DNA from: Oscheius dolichura
Taxonomy: Eukaryota > Nematoda > Chromadorea > Rhabditida > Rhabditidae
NCBI GenBank assembly: GCA_932521035.1
Contig: OW051494.1
Span: forward strand, 7,550,001 to 7,614,000
Direction of reading: 5' to 3'
Length of the DNA: 64,000 bases
In this document: positions 1 through 9,916 of the stretch, in pieces
How positions within the stretch are numbered: the stretch's first letter is position 1
Layout of the letters: every line of letters begins with the position of its first letter
The notes under the pieces: model-generated
Told to the model about the DNA's origin: nothing
The model's input: the letters and a program-made list of their open reading frames with translations, nothing else
Database searches by the model: none
Made by a program: the position numbers and the translations under genes

Positions 1-554
1 CTGTACTCCCGTACAGCTGCCGCTGAACCACTGTCCTGTGGACGAGGCCAGGTAGATACAGGAACCAGCGTCGAGGTTGGGGTGGCCAGGGTAGAAGTTG
101 ACATAGGAGTCGGAGGTGAGGGGAGTGCCGTTGTCCCAGAGGCAGGAGGTCACGTTCTTCGAGGTACAGGTCAGGCCGAGCCAGATTTTATCGTAGGCCC
201 CAGCCAGGTCGACTACTTGACGGTTGTCCTAAAGAGGGTACTGTACTTTGGTCTCCAAGCAGGATCCCGAAACGGAAAGAACAACCCACAAATCCGTTGA
301 CCACGGTTACCAAGTAGGCATTGTTCAGGGCGCAGGTGGCATAGGCCAGGATTTGGGAGGATGGACCTTGTCTCTGAAATCTCATCTGTACAAGAAGACG
401 AAGGAATATTACGGAAGACTGGCAGTTTCCATTGCCATCGTCGCTGTAGTCAAGAGGGCAGATCAGGCAGCAGGCCCCTGGAAAGCCAAATTCTAAAGGA
501 AGGAGGAGGATGCTCACCGGAGATGATCGCCAGGAGCAGAGCAGGCCGCATCAT
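1..554 (-). CDS. C-type lectin domain protein, 3' end off the window
   Basis: Secreted C-type lectin-like (clec) protein, read from an ATG at 554 towards the left edge. Three exons join in phase: 518-554, 290-477 and 1-228. The first codes for a short hydrophobic signal peptide (MMRPALLLAIISG), followed by a Cys-rich start of the domain. The last exon carries the family signature: a WLGL-like motif, then WDNGTPL, a FYPG.P segment, G.C.YL and a G.W...C block. This is the nematode clec pattern with carbohydrate-recognition fold cysteines. The stop is not in the window, so the C-terminus is unknown. Introns are 40 and 61 bp. Codons are G/C-rich at third positions. The family is known in worms for innate immunity and secretion; the ligand cannot be told here. 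The domain call is strong, the exact middle exon less so, because a 27-bp in-frame stretch with splice-like ends could be read through or removed. Confidence 0.85.
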
Positions 555-2075
555 GGCAAGATGACGACCGGCAGAACGGCAGCCATCCTTTTGTAGAGCC
601 AGATAAGGTTATGGTTTAATGGCTATGTTTAATGGCTATGGATGAAAGTTGGGGAAAATGAGGCGTGATCGAGAGGAGTTGAATAATAAGGTAGAGAATG
701 GAACCGCCTGCTCCATGCCCGAAATCGGAGCCCAAATCTCACCCGGCAGGCTGGAGAACGGCAACTGGAAGAGGAACAGCCTATTTAGAGACATCGCGAG
801 TGTTCAGCAGACCCTTTCTTAACGATCTTCCGCGCATAGTCAGCCCTCAACTGGGCACAGTAAGCTTATCTGTTTCGTCGGCAGTCTTTCGAAAGTTTAT
901 CTCTCGTAAAGGAAGAGTTCTCCTCGACCAAGAAACCAAGAAACAGTACAACAGCACCGACTGCTCGTTTCTTGAACCCACAAAGTACGATAATGCCCAG
1001 TTGACAAGGGGGAGGACGAAATGGGTTCCACGAATTGCATTTGAAGTCAGTGGTCTCTCCACCTACGAGGACCTGGAAAGATCTCCCTCAACACCGTCTA
1101 CAGTTGTCAAATGTTTCCGGGGGAATTCCGGGAGGTGGGGACAGGCACATCCACCGCACCGGAGGATCACTTGTGGATCGGGACTGTTGGTCTTCGGAAG
1201 GTTCGGGATTTAAAAAAAAGCCTCCTTGGCCATCGAATAGCCACAAACAACCATTCAGCAAGGCTTCGTCCTTCAGATGCGGGATCTGCCGGGCATTTCG
1301 GCCATCGGGCCATCCTCGCACCATGTCGGCCACTGACCGTTTTGATCTTGGACATATCGCTATCTCAACGCTTTTCCCGCAGTAATTTGGCGATTTAAAA
1401 AAATAAAATTGACAAGCGACCGAAATTTTTTACTGGCCTCGTGTGCAATGGCCAAAATTGAGAAACGGACGGAGGCCATTTTGCAAAAGGGCCCAACGGA
1501 CGAGCGGCCGCGGCGCAAACGGCATGTCTTTCGAAAGAAAAGAAACATGGGGAACTTGCCATTACTACGGAAGGAAAGTGCCCATTTTTCCCACGTAGTT
1601 CAATGAGGCCTTCGGCGCATAGTCAGCATCAAACCGTAAACACTGTGCTTATCTATTCGGCGGCTTCTTTCCATTCGAGACTACGGTTTCTTGTCTTTTG
1701 GGGGTCGAAGAAAGGGAGACTCGCTTTAGGAAAGGCAAACAAGGCCAAAATATCCACTCTACAGATTGACAACGGGCGGAAGAGGGACGAGGCACAAGAA
1801 GAGCAGATGGCCACGCGAGGTGAATGTCGTGTAGATGGCCGGCTGTGACTATGAATAGACTACCGGTGCGGGAGAGGACAGATTTTATGCTCTTCGCATA
1901 GCGTGAACATTACCCCTTCTTTAAATCTCGAGCAAGTTGTAAAACATGCGAGCCGGCGGACGTACTTCGTCCAGAGCAGCTGTTGGATGTTCTACAAAAA
2001 CGGCAACCCCGAGTCCATTGGCCTGCTGCCCGCCGGCTGTTGAACTACTCCCCCTCCCTTCCCTTGACCGAATAA
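555..2075. other. No convincing gene; diverged internal duplication
   Basis: About 1.5 kb between the lectin gene and the next possible exon. Open frames exist on both strands but none shows a domain or clean splicing. The segments starting near 831 and 1615 share a similar order of words (gcgcatagtcagc, then a cttatctrttcggcgg-like stretch), which suggests an old local duplication. Short AT-rich A/T runs occur near 1210 and 1395. I see no RNA gene. Confidence 0.4.
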
Positions 2076-2417
2076 TTTCATCGAAGTGGAGGGGATGGTG
2101 CTGCTCGAGAAACGGCCCTCCCTCGAGGCCAAGTTGCCTTCTTTGACGACGGCTGCCCTACCCTCCCGGCCAAGGAGGACTTACTCTCGGACGAGAAGTC
2201 CTTTCCGCCTTTACCTAAAAGAATAGAAATTCGGTTCAGCACTCGCCTTTTCTCCTCGCGGGTCAAGAAAAGGAGAGACGACCTGTCGCTGCTGGCCTCT
2301 TTGAACCTCTCCCTCGGCCAGTGGGCCCTGCCCGTCTCCGTGAAGTTCCCGTCGCCGCCCAGCTTCGGGCTGCCGACCCCCGAACTCAACTGGACTTCAG
2401 AAAATGCTGCCTTCTAA
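2076..2417 (+). CDS. Putative 3' exon of an unidentified gene
   Basis: An open frame of about 113 codons ends in TAA at 2415-2417. It has strong C/G preference in third codon positions, like the lectin and receptor genes nearby. It contains a basic patch (RVKKRRDD) and a Pro-rich end (SPPSFGLPTPELNW). An in-frame stop lies just upstream, so the true exon must begin after about 2076 at a splice site; a weak acceptor ends at 2086. A GC-rich stretch at 1975-2039 could be the previous exon. No family was recognised. It may be a gene remnant. Confidence 0.3.
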   Translation, partial: FHRSGGDGAARETALPRGQVAFFDDGCPTLPAKEDLLSDEKSFPPLPKRIEIRFSTRLFSSRVKKRRDDLSLLASLNLSLGQWALPVSVKFPSPPSFGLPTPELNWTSENAAF

Positions 2418-2893
2418 CCGAAATCCACACGGGATACCCAGCACTACCAAGTTGTCAGCCGCCAGTTTGCGTGCCCTATACAGCTCAGCAGTCCCCCCTT
2501 GCCCGTCTGCCCTTTGACCAAAATAAATATTTCTCGAATAGCGAAGTATAGGAACGAAGTATAATTTACACATTTTATGAACATGTATTGTCTGTTTACC
2601 GTACACCTCAACAATCATCCAACAATGTGAAATCACACTATTTTTTGAAATTTCAAAGTGACGGGCGAGCCGCGCCTTTTTACTAGTCCTTACAAGAAGA
2701 GAAACGGAGACATTCCTCTCTTTTTCCCTTTTTCTTCATTTTTTTCGGCTCGAGCGTTTGTTATGGCTGTTATGTTTCTGACAGCGCTGTATTTCCTCCG
2801 CGAGTATATTGTTGCATCTCTTTTCTTCTACATATTATTACAATAGTACATTTTTTTAGAACCCTTGCGGCACCACACTAAGAAAATCGCAAA
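2418..2893. other. Intergenic, no gene seen
   Basis: AT-rich spacer and probable promoter region of the gene starting at 2894. It holds T-rich tracts near 2720-2760 and a short hydrophobic open frame (2763-2846) that I take as noncoding. No RNA gene or repeat was recognised. Confidence 0.4.
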
Positions 2894-3717
2894 ATGTCCA
2901 TGTGTAAGCATATTTTTCTCCTTTATGAATATTGTATTCTTCAGTAAGCGATGACGGATGGGATGACGTAGCTCCTTCAAAAAATGTTGTGATTGAAAAG
3001 GCATCTGGAGACGGAATCGAACGGGCTGTCGCACAGGTTCAAGTTCCCGAAGATACGCGAGCTGCTGACGTCGTTGAGGAAAAACTTTATAATGCATCAG
3101 CAGATGCCATCAATAACAACATGACCCAAAAGGAGCAGTTTGTTCAACAGGAGTCAACACGAGTCGAGCAGCCTGCTCAAGAAACGACAGCTCCTACTAC
3201 TTTTGTTGTTAGACAGATTTCTAGTAAGTTTATTTTGCATGTTTTACCGTGAAGAGCTATTCAACTTGGTGTTCCGCCAGACACTGCCCATCTTAAACGA
3301 AGAAATGTATTGACTACCCTCTTTTTTAGTTTTGATGTAATTTCAAAGGCGGAATCCACAAAATTGAATAGCTCTCGTACAATATATATATTATGTTCAT
3401 TATACCGTTGCAGACACTAACAATACTCCCAAAGTTGATGATCATGTGATCTTGCCAGAACAACAAACTATGGACGAGCCAGCAGTCTCCAAGCAAAATC
3501 AGACTGCCCGTAAGCATTTTATCATACCGTTATTATTCTATTTGTTTCAGCTCTTATGACTGGTGATCGTGAAGCCACTTTGGCTTATTTTTCTAAGCTT
3601 TCAAAGATTTACGCTGATTTCGGCCAGGTGAGAATGCTAATTCTTGATATGTATTTTGTATTTTAGAACCTCGCTAATCTTCACAAAGAGTTCGCTGAAC
3701 GTTTAGGAGGCTATTGA
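2894..3717 (+). CDS. Uncharacterised acidic 170-residue protein
   Basis: Five exons join in phase: 2894-2903, 2945-3223, 3414-3509, 3551-3627 and 3667-3717. The first exon codes for only MSM plus one base, before a strong GTAAGC donor and a 41-bp intron. The product starts with an acidic, Trp-containing patch (SDDGWDDVAPSKN) and continues as a polar, Glu/Gln-rich, probably disordered middle. It ends in a short predicted helix with regular leucines and alanines (residues about 130-170, with LAYFSKLSKIYADFGQNL). That end could form a coiled coil or binding helix. A polyadenylation signal AATAAA follows at 3751. Codon use is AT-rich, unlike the lectin gene. No signal peptide or membrane segment. 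I do not recognise the family and assign no function. Confidence 0.8.
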
Positions 3718-4338
3718 AAAATATATGTATTAATTATTATCGTTCCTTGCAATAAATGTTTTTGTTTTTCTCAATGTTGCTCTAGTCTTTTCTGGGGTTC
3801 GACAAAGCGTGTTAGGCGGAAACGAAAAGAATGGCATCTTTGGAGTTATTGTTCGTTGAGGCACCATTCGATCTCATATCCTGACAAGCCGAAACCAATA
3901 GAATTCTGAAAGCGAACCCAAAAGACTGCAGAATAAGAGAACAGATGATAAACACTTCTTCTATACCACTGTATCCACCTCTCCTGGTCTGGCCAGGTGA
4001 TCAGTCCAGTTGTGTTTTTAATCAGCGACCGGCTACACTACTTCTCGCTGTCCCAGTCCTCCGTCTCCCTGTCTCCCAGTTCACTCGTCCCTGTCGTCGC
4101 CTCGGAGACTCCGGGGGCTGTTTGGTCCGTTTTCTTATCATAGACAAGAAACCTCGTCTCTCCTTCTATCTATCACCAAACAGTCCCAATTGATTGCCGT
4201 CCTTAGCGGGGGTGAGAACGAGTTCCCCGTCGAACATCGCCCTTTCCAAAAAATACTTTGTACCTTCCTTTTTATTTCCTTCTGCTCTCTGCTGAAAAAT
4301 AAAAGTTTTTTATTCCATAAATTATAAAAAATATTTCC
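3718..4338. other. Intergenic, no gene seen
   Basis: The 3' flank of the gene before it holds an AATAAA signal at 3751. The rest is a pyrimidine-rich stretch (about 3960-4130) with no supported coding frame. It leads to the tRNA on the minus strand. Confidence 0.4.
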
Positions 4339-4410
4339 TGCCTCATGCTGGAATCGAACCAGCGACCTTCTGTTTACTAGACAGACGCTCTGCCACTGAG
4401 CCAATGAGGC
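4339..4410 (-). tRNA. tRNA-Thr (anticodon AGT)
   Basis: A cloverleaf folds on the minus strand. The acceptor stem GCCTCAT pairs with ATGAGGC, and the D-arm has the A-box-like TTGGCTCAGTGG. The anticodon stem TCTGT/ACAGA encloses the loop CTAGTAA with anticodon AGT. The T-arm has GTTCGATTCC, and the discriminator base is A. Length is 72 nt with no intron. AGT reads threonine ACU codons (A34 becomes inosine in eukaryotes). Confidence 0.96.
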
Positions 4411-4656
4411 GCTTGGAGGTGGAAGCAGGATGCCGGTACAGCCAAACTTGGAAAGTTCCCTAGCTTCCTTCCCCAAGCCCATCCTTCTATCCATTACTGC
4501 CTTTTTTAAGTAAACAAAAGGTTATTTGTCCTATTTATCACCTTTCCTAATCAAAACACGGCGAGATCCGCCGTGTAATCGGTCACAGTTCCCTCGCTAT
4601 GCCAATGAGTCGGATCGATCGGACAGGGGACAAGCCGGGTCAGCCATCAGCTGGCT

Positions 4657-6094
4657 ATGGACTCCCCTGCCTCGAGCTCCACCGAAGAATTGGCTCAAAT
4701 TAACGGGCTGCAGGTAAGAAAGAACCCCCCGACCCCAGTGTACCCCGCCCGTCATTTGACTGTCTCCTCTTATCACGAGGAACCCGGCCCTGGTGTACTT
4801 CTTCTCACCATATTTTACTATTTTCTTTTTTTTTAATAGAGAACGTGTTCCAGATGGAGCAGCAGTCCTCGAGCCGTTCACTCCAGGCTGAACTGGACGT
4901 GGGCATCCTCTCCGCCTACGAGGACGCCCTGGACGAAAGTGAGGCCGAGCTCAAACAATTGTGTGATGACGCTGTCAAGCATCTGAAACGGGACAGGTAG
5001 GCATTCATACATTTCTTGCCTTTGTGCATTTTTATTCTGCGGAATTCCTTACCAAACCAGAGAAATGCCTTAAGAATTACCCAGTAAATGGAGAAAACAT
5101 TTTCAAGAGTTAAAATACTGTAAAAATGTTCAGCAGCCTTCACTTCAATTTTACAAATCATAAAACTTCCGTGGATTTAGGAGAATATTTCATAGAAAAT
5201 GTCGAAAAAAGCCTGTCAATATCTTTTTTGACGCTCAGGGGATAGGCAAAAAAAGTTCAGCTTTCCAATGGGTAACCCAAAACAATCGGTTGTTTCCAGA
5301 CCACGTGTCCAGGGAATCCTCCTATCGCCGAAACGGCCATCCTCCCTGAAGCCGAAAGAGAGGTCGAGCAGCAGCGACCACTCTAGCATTGAAAAAGTCT
5401 CCGAAGGTACCATTTTTGTCCATTTCCAAGAGAAAACAATATCACCAGCAGGTGCACTGCGTAGTCGACGAGCGACAAATGGACAGTCCAGCCGCCATGG
5501 AAAGGGTCGACGAAGTGGAAGCGACGAGTCCGGAGAAGAGTGGCGAATTATGAACTACGCCGTAGGTTATCCTTGTTTTAAAAAAAGAAAGATATTTCAT
5601 CTGAAATAAGAGACGAAAAGGGGCTTTCAGTTTCAAGAAGTGGCCCATTACCCCGTCCTGGTTCAAATAAATCAACAACTTCAATTGTTGAGCCGTCAGC
5701 TGTATGAAATCGAATCAACCAATTCCCTACAACTGAAAATTATTTCAAATTTGATTGGAAAACTGATCAACGTAAGTTGACTGGCCTTTTATATGCAAAA
5801 TCCATCCTGAAGGCCAGACATCGCCCATGGTTCTCGTTCGGCAAGATAATTCGCTTCATTCCGGTGGCCTTGTGCATCGTTTTTTGGCCGTTTGTAGCCC
5901 GTGCAATATTCGTCTGGCTGTATAGGTAGTTTCTAAGAAGAACAGAGAAAAATAACTTCAGATTTACAGGAAACGGCACTCGCTTACCTTCTTTCGTTAC
6001 CTTTGACGGACTGTGGGACGATGCCAGTCAGCAGGCTATTGATCTCTTTCCAACTAATCCATTTTTGCTTCTGTTGAGAGCTGGCAAAAAATAA
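4657..6094 (+). CDS. Putative single-pass membrane protein, 272 residues
   Basis: Seven exons give a consistent frame: 4657-4713, 4842-4996, 5300-5406, 5449-5561, 5631-5771, 5813-5925 and 5962-6094. The N-terminal third is Ser/Glu-rich and helical. Residues about 72-145 are Ser- and Arg/Lys-rich and likely disordered. Then comes a helical, coiled-coil-like stretch (LVQINQQLQLLSRQL), followed by basic residues and one strongly hydrophobic segment (FIPVALCIVFWPFVARAIFV) near residue 208-227. A 45-residue tail ends in LLLLRAGKK. The order resembles tail-anchored or membrane-tethered coiled-coil proteins of the ER, Golgi or mitochondria, but no family was recognised. The exon 2 acceptor must be the second of two adjacent AGs (4840-4841) to keep frame. 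The exon 6 acceptor is weak (CTGAAG). The stop overlaps an AATAAA at about 6090. Confidence 0.7.
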
Positions 6095-6656
6095 ATTATT
6101 GATTGACAGCTTGTTGCATCGCTTCTATCGAATCTAATTCTACTCGAAACTCTTTCAATTAGATCAGTATTCTATCCTTTTCACATAAAAATAACATGAA
6201 AAATGAGCATGTACATAACAAAACAATACAAAAATGAAAAATAGCGTTCAAAATTTGAGGCGACGCCATTTGAGTTCGACCTGTCAAGTTGGCAAGCCGC
6301 GCAACGCCTTGTGTAACTCCCATAAACACTGTTCACTCTACTTGTACCATTCATCGCAGTTTTTCCTTCAAAAGGTGAGATCATTCTTTATTGATCTATA
6401 GCATCATACCGATGCTACACCCAGCTGTGAGTGCTCGAGTGAGGTCATTCGCTATACGCAGCACGACTGACGCCGCGAATATTACGTTTTGAAAAGGAGC
6501 TACTTGATTAGCTGCTTCTTTGTGCCCGGAGAATGCAGATCGGCTACTTTTTGCATTTTTACTGCGGTTATTCCGCTATACCTTTATTGCATACCATTTT
6601 CTATAAGAGTGCAACTGTACATTCATTTCAGGTAAGGTGGAGGCATCATAGCGGAG
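6095..6656. other. Intergenic / promoter region
   Basis: Spacer before the next gene. It is AT-rich with an AC-repeat-like patch near 6190-6230. A TTTCAG acceptor at 6625-6630 without an upstream donor lies 26 bp before the ATG at 6657; this is a probable spliced-leader trans-splice site. No gene seen. Confidence 0.45.
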
Positions 6657-9446
6657 ATGTCGCAAACTAAAAAGAGGAAATCGGATGTACATGTAAGTTG
6701 TTTTTCTTTACTTATTTATTGTTTTACAGAATGAACATACAGATGTAACAATCCCTAAAAAAGAGAAATGGTACGATGAAGAGCAGGTAATAATTTTGCC
6801 GTTGAATATATCGATTTGCTCTGTGTAAAAAAGTGATATATAACTTTTTCAACAAATTATACTATATACTATTTTCGCATATTGGCTCTTATTATAAGCA
6901 TGTAAGATCACTCGTGGTCATGGATAACATTCCACAATTTGTTTCCAACTTGCTCTATGGCTAATGAGGCATCAGTACCCGCGCCCCAATGCTAAACAGG
7001 TCACGCCTGCACGCTGTAAGCAACACAGCCTATTTTTGTCGGATATCTCGCGCTATCCATAGTCCCACCTGTGCTTCTGGTAGTTAGATGGCGTTCCTCT
7101 TCATCACTTCAATGTTTAAAAATGCTTCACAACAGAAAAATTTGAAAGTGAAACGGACAATCGTCAAAACGGTAAACTTTTTCAAAATTATAATATCAAA
7201 CATTAGCATACTGAAAGGCACCCTTTTATTCAGGGTACCCAATATGCCAATCAGGTTTAATACCGTAGGCCGATCCCATTTCATTTCTTCATTTCTAAAT
7301 TTTCAGAAAGCAAAGATGTTGTCTACTCCTTTGGAACCTACTCAAAATACTACTAGCCGCAGAAGCAGTTTCTTACATGCTCTCAAGCGTATGGTCAGTG
7401 GATCTGCCATAAAAGTATAATTTTTTAATTAAAAAATTAGACAATTTTAGGAAAAGACACGATCCACTTCCAAATTATCTGCAGCCCAGCTGTCGTCGGG
7501 ACCAACAGCCTACAAGGAAAACGATCACTCTTTTGCTTCGGAGACCGTATATTTCGCTTATTAAGGCTTATTTATTGCATGCTTTAGAGTCAAGAATCAG
7601 ATCACATTCCAGCTGACAAATTGGTGTACAATGATGTTATCCGAAAATTTGTTCAAACTGGTGAAGCTCCCGAGGAGAGGGTCGAAATGGACGTCACTTC
7701 TAGTGACACATTCGACACAACTAGCTCTGCTAGTGTTTTGTCAATGGTTACTCCGTCCCGTGCATTTCAAAGAGATAGAACTAGACGTTCTAGCGTTCGT
7801 AGTATGCCTGAAAACCCCAGCACGACAGATACAGCATCAAGGTGAGTTTTGCCTAGCTGGTCTGTTGTGCTTAACTGCGCATTTCTACTATTTTTATAGA
7901 AATGCAAACTCTCAAACTACTTGTTTTTGTACAATAATAGTGTTTTCAGTACCGTCCGTCGCCATGGCTCGGTTGCTATTGACCAAAAGCCGCCCAGCTC
8001 TCCTCTTTCTCGCTTTGGTGCTCGCTTCAATCTTTCGTCCTCTTTCCGAGTTTTTAAAAGCAAGCAGCCACTTCCTGACTTTTCAGAAAATCGCGCTCTC
8101 AACACGGTATATTGATCTTGAAGTCGTGTAATTATTCGGTTTAAGTCTTTTGCTCCTCTTGCAGAAGCTGATGAATCACAAGATATTATCGCAGTTACTC
8201 CAGAATCTATGACGCCAGTAAAAAGCAAAGAATGTACTATGAGAGCATCTAAAATATTTGGATCTACCAGCAAGAAGTGCCCTACAATCGCTTCTCCTAA
8301 TGAGATGTTCTCTATCAGCATGACTGCTACAGGAGGTTTGTTATTATAGTGAATTAATTATAATAACGTGGTTGTAGGAGACCCGTTCGATTGTGAGACA
8401 CCTAAGAATACGACCCCATCTACGGTATCTCCCGGATCATCTGGTCTTCAGAAGCGAGTATCTAGCGCATTCAACACGTTTTGTCCGTGAAATTTATTTT
8501 AAGCTTCTATTTCCATTGTTTCAGTCAGGTCAACACCATCGCCCGGGCGTCGACATCGTGTAGAGCGCTCGAAAACTGAGAATCCGAAGAAAGATCACAG
8601 AATACACAAGAGAAAGGAAGGAAATGCTAAAAGATCTTCGCTTGCTCCTGGCGGTTTAAATTTTTCACGTGCTGATATGAATAAGACACTAGACAATCAG
8701 AAAAGGGAGAAAGATGGAGGTTTCCTTGTTATTTATTTCATTTATAGTTTGCTTCAGCTCTAGCAGATCTTTTCCGTAAAAAAGTGCATCTTTCAAGTCA
8801 GCCTGTTCCTGATGTTCTAAAAATTGAAGAGTTTGATGCGGTTTTGGTTGACTTAATCGATGGAAAACCGGCTTCATCCGCTGCACAGGCAATTCTAAAT
8901 TTCTACTCGGCTGTTGGCGAAGTAAAAAACGAATGTGACGCTGATATGGACAAGACAGAAATTGTTTACAAAAAGGAAGGGCAGCCTTGTAAGTAGCTAT
9001 TAGTTTCAATTTCAAGTTTGTTTTTAGTCCTTATTTGTATCAACCTGAATTCGCATAACATGAAGCCGTTAGATGTTCGTGTGAGAAAGGGAGTTGGTAG
9101 TGGTCTCCTCCAGGTTTGGAATCTGAAAACTATTATCAAGCGTGTCCTCGTGTATCCCATGTTCTGCCTTAATGAGGAAGATTGGAATAATACTGAGCAT
9201 TGCGTAAAAGAATTTTTTAACATGGTGCTTGTAGTATTGGAATGGAATAGCACTCCCGAAAACGTTCGTTTTTCAGCTATTTTTTTATTGCTACTTAACA
9301 TTTTGTTTACATGAAATGATCGATTTCAGATTGAGTGCGTCGTCTTGGCCGGTCTTTCTCCAGCACATACGCAGTTGTTGAAGGAAGGGTTTCAGCACTT
9401 CCTGTCTATGTTGCCATGTTCCGACATACAAATGGCCGATATTTAA
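6657..9446 (+). CDS. Uncharacterised basic 605-residue protein, probably nuclear
   Basis: Thirteen exons splice in phase: 6657-6692, 6730-6786, 7136-7171, 7307-7414, 7451-7546, 7588-7841, 7950-8106, 8146-8335, 8378-8482, 8525-8719, 8758-8988, 9028-9263 and 9330-9446. The start MSQTKKRKS is an obvious nuclear-localisation-like basic patch. The first two-thirds are Ser/Thr/Pro- and Lys/Arg-rich with many SP/TP sites (for example STPSPGRRHR) and look disordered and phosphorylatable. The last 200 residues (from LADLFRKKVHL) form an ordered domain with alternating hydrophobic strands and helices (for example KPLDVRVRKGVGSG, then VWNLKTIIKRVLVYPMF). The layout, a disordered basic tail plus a small C-terminal domain, is typical of chromatin, kinetochore or cell-cycle proteins, but that is inference only. 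Exon 4 could instead end at 7392. The acceptor at 8145 (TTTAAG) is weak but the only one that keeps the frame. Confidence 0.8.
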
Positions 9447-9850
9447 TAATAATGTTCTGTTAGGTGCATGATATTCTGATCTCTCCGTTGTTATTGTAAT
9501 TGTTTACATTGTTCTATTCCTTTTTCCTTTTTTTTAATAATTTCCAGCCGTTCTCTCTTGTCTATAGTAATAATTCGGTACTACCGAATCGGTAGTAAAT
9601 TTTGTTTTTGCATAACTTGTCTTGACCTTCTTCGTTCAAATGGATGACTCCGATCAAGTGAAAAGGATATGTGATCGAGTTCCTTCTTGCAAATATCTTT
9701 TCTACAAAAAAGTTGGGTGGGGGCAAAACGTATCAGTGGCCTTTACTGTTCACCGCTTCTCCCCACCACCAGGAACTGTCCACCCCGATGGCAGAACAGT
9801 TACCTGAAGGATTTGGGAGCTGCTCGCAGAGCAAGGATGTTTGTCATCAT

Positions 9851-9916
9851 CTACCGGGACTCGAACTTTTGACCTCTGGAACACTAATTCAGACTGGTAA
9901 CCATTGGGCTATGAGG
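9851..9916 (-). repeat. tRNA-derived pseudogene or SINE head
   Basis: The minus strand has a near-consensus A box (TAGCCCAATGGTTACC) and, 40 bases later, a B box (AGTTCGAGTCCC). The anticodon arm is TCTG/CAGA with an oversized loop. The T-stem does not pair, so this is not a working tRNA. It fits a decayed tRNA gene or the pol III promoter part of a tRNA-derived SINE. Confidence 0.6.

Noticed and set aside
698-1213. Long open frame on the plus strand with a VFRKF-like stretch reminiscent of a receptor zinc finger
   Set aside because: No zinc-binding cysteine pattern, no splice partners, and a similar segment is repeated near 1.6 kb; likely noncoding duplication.
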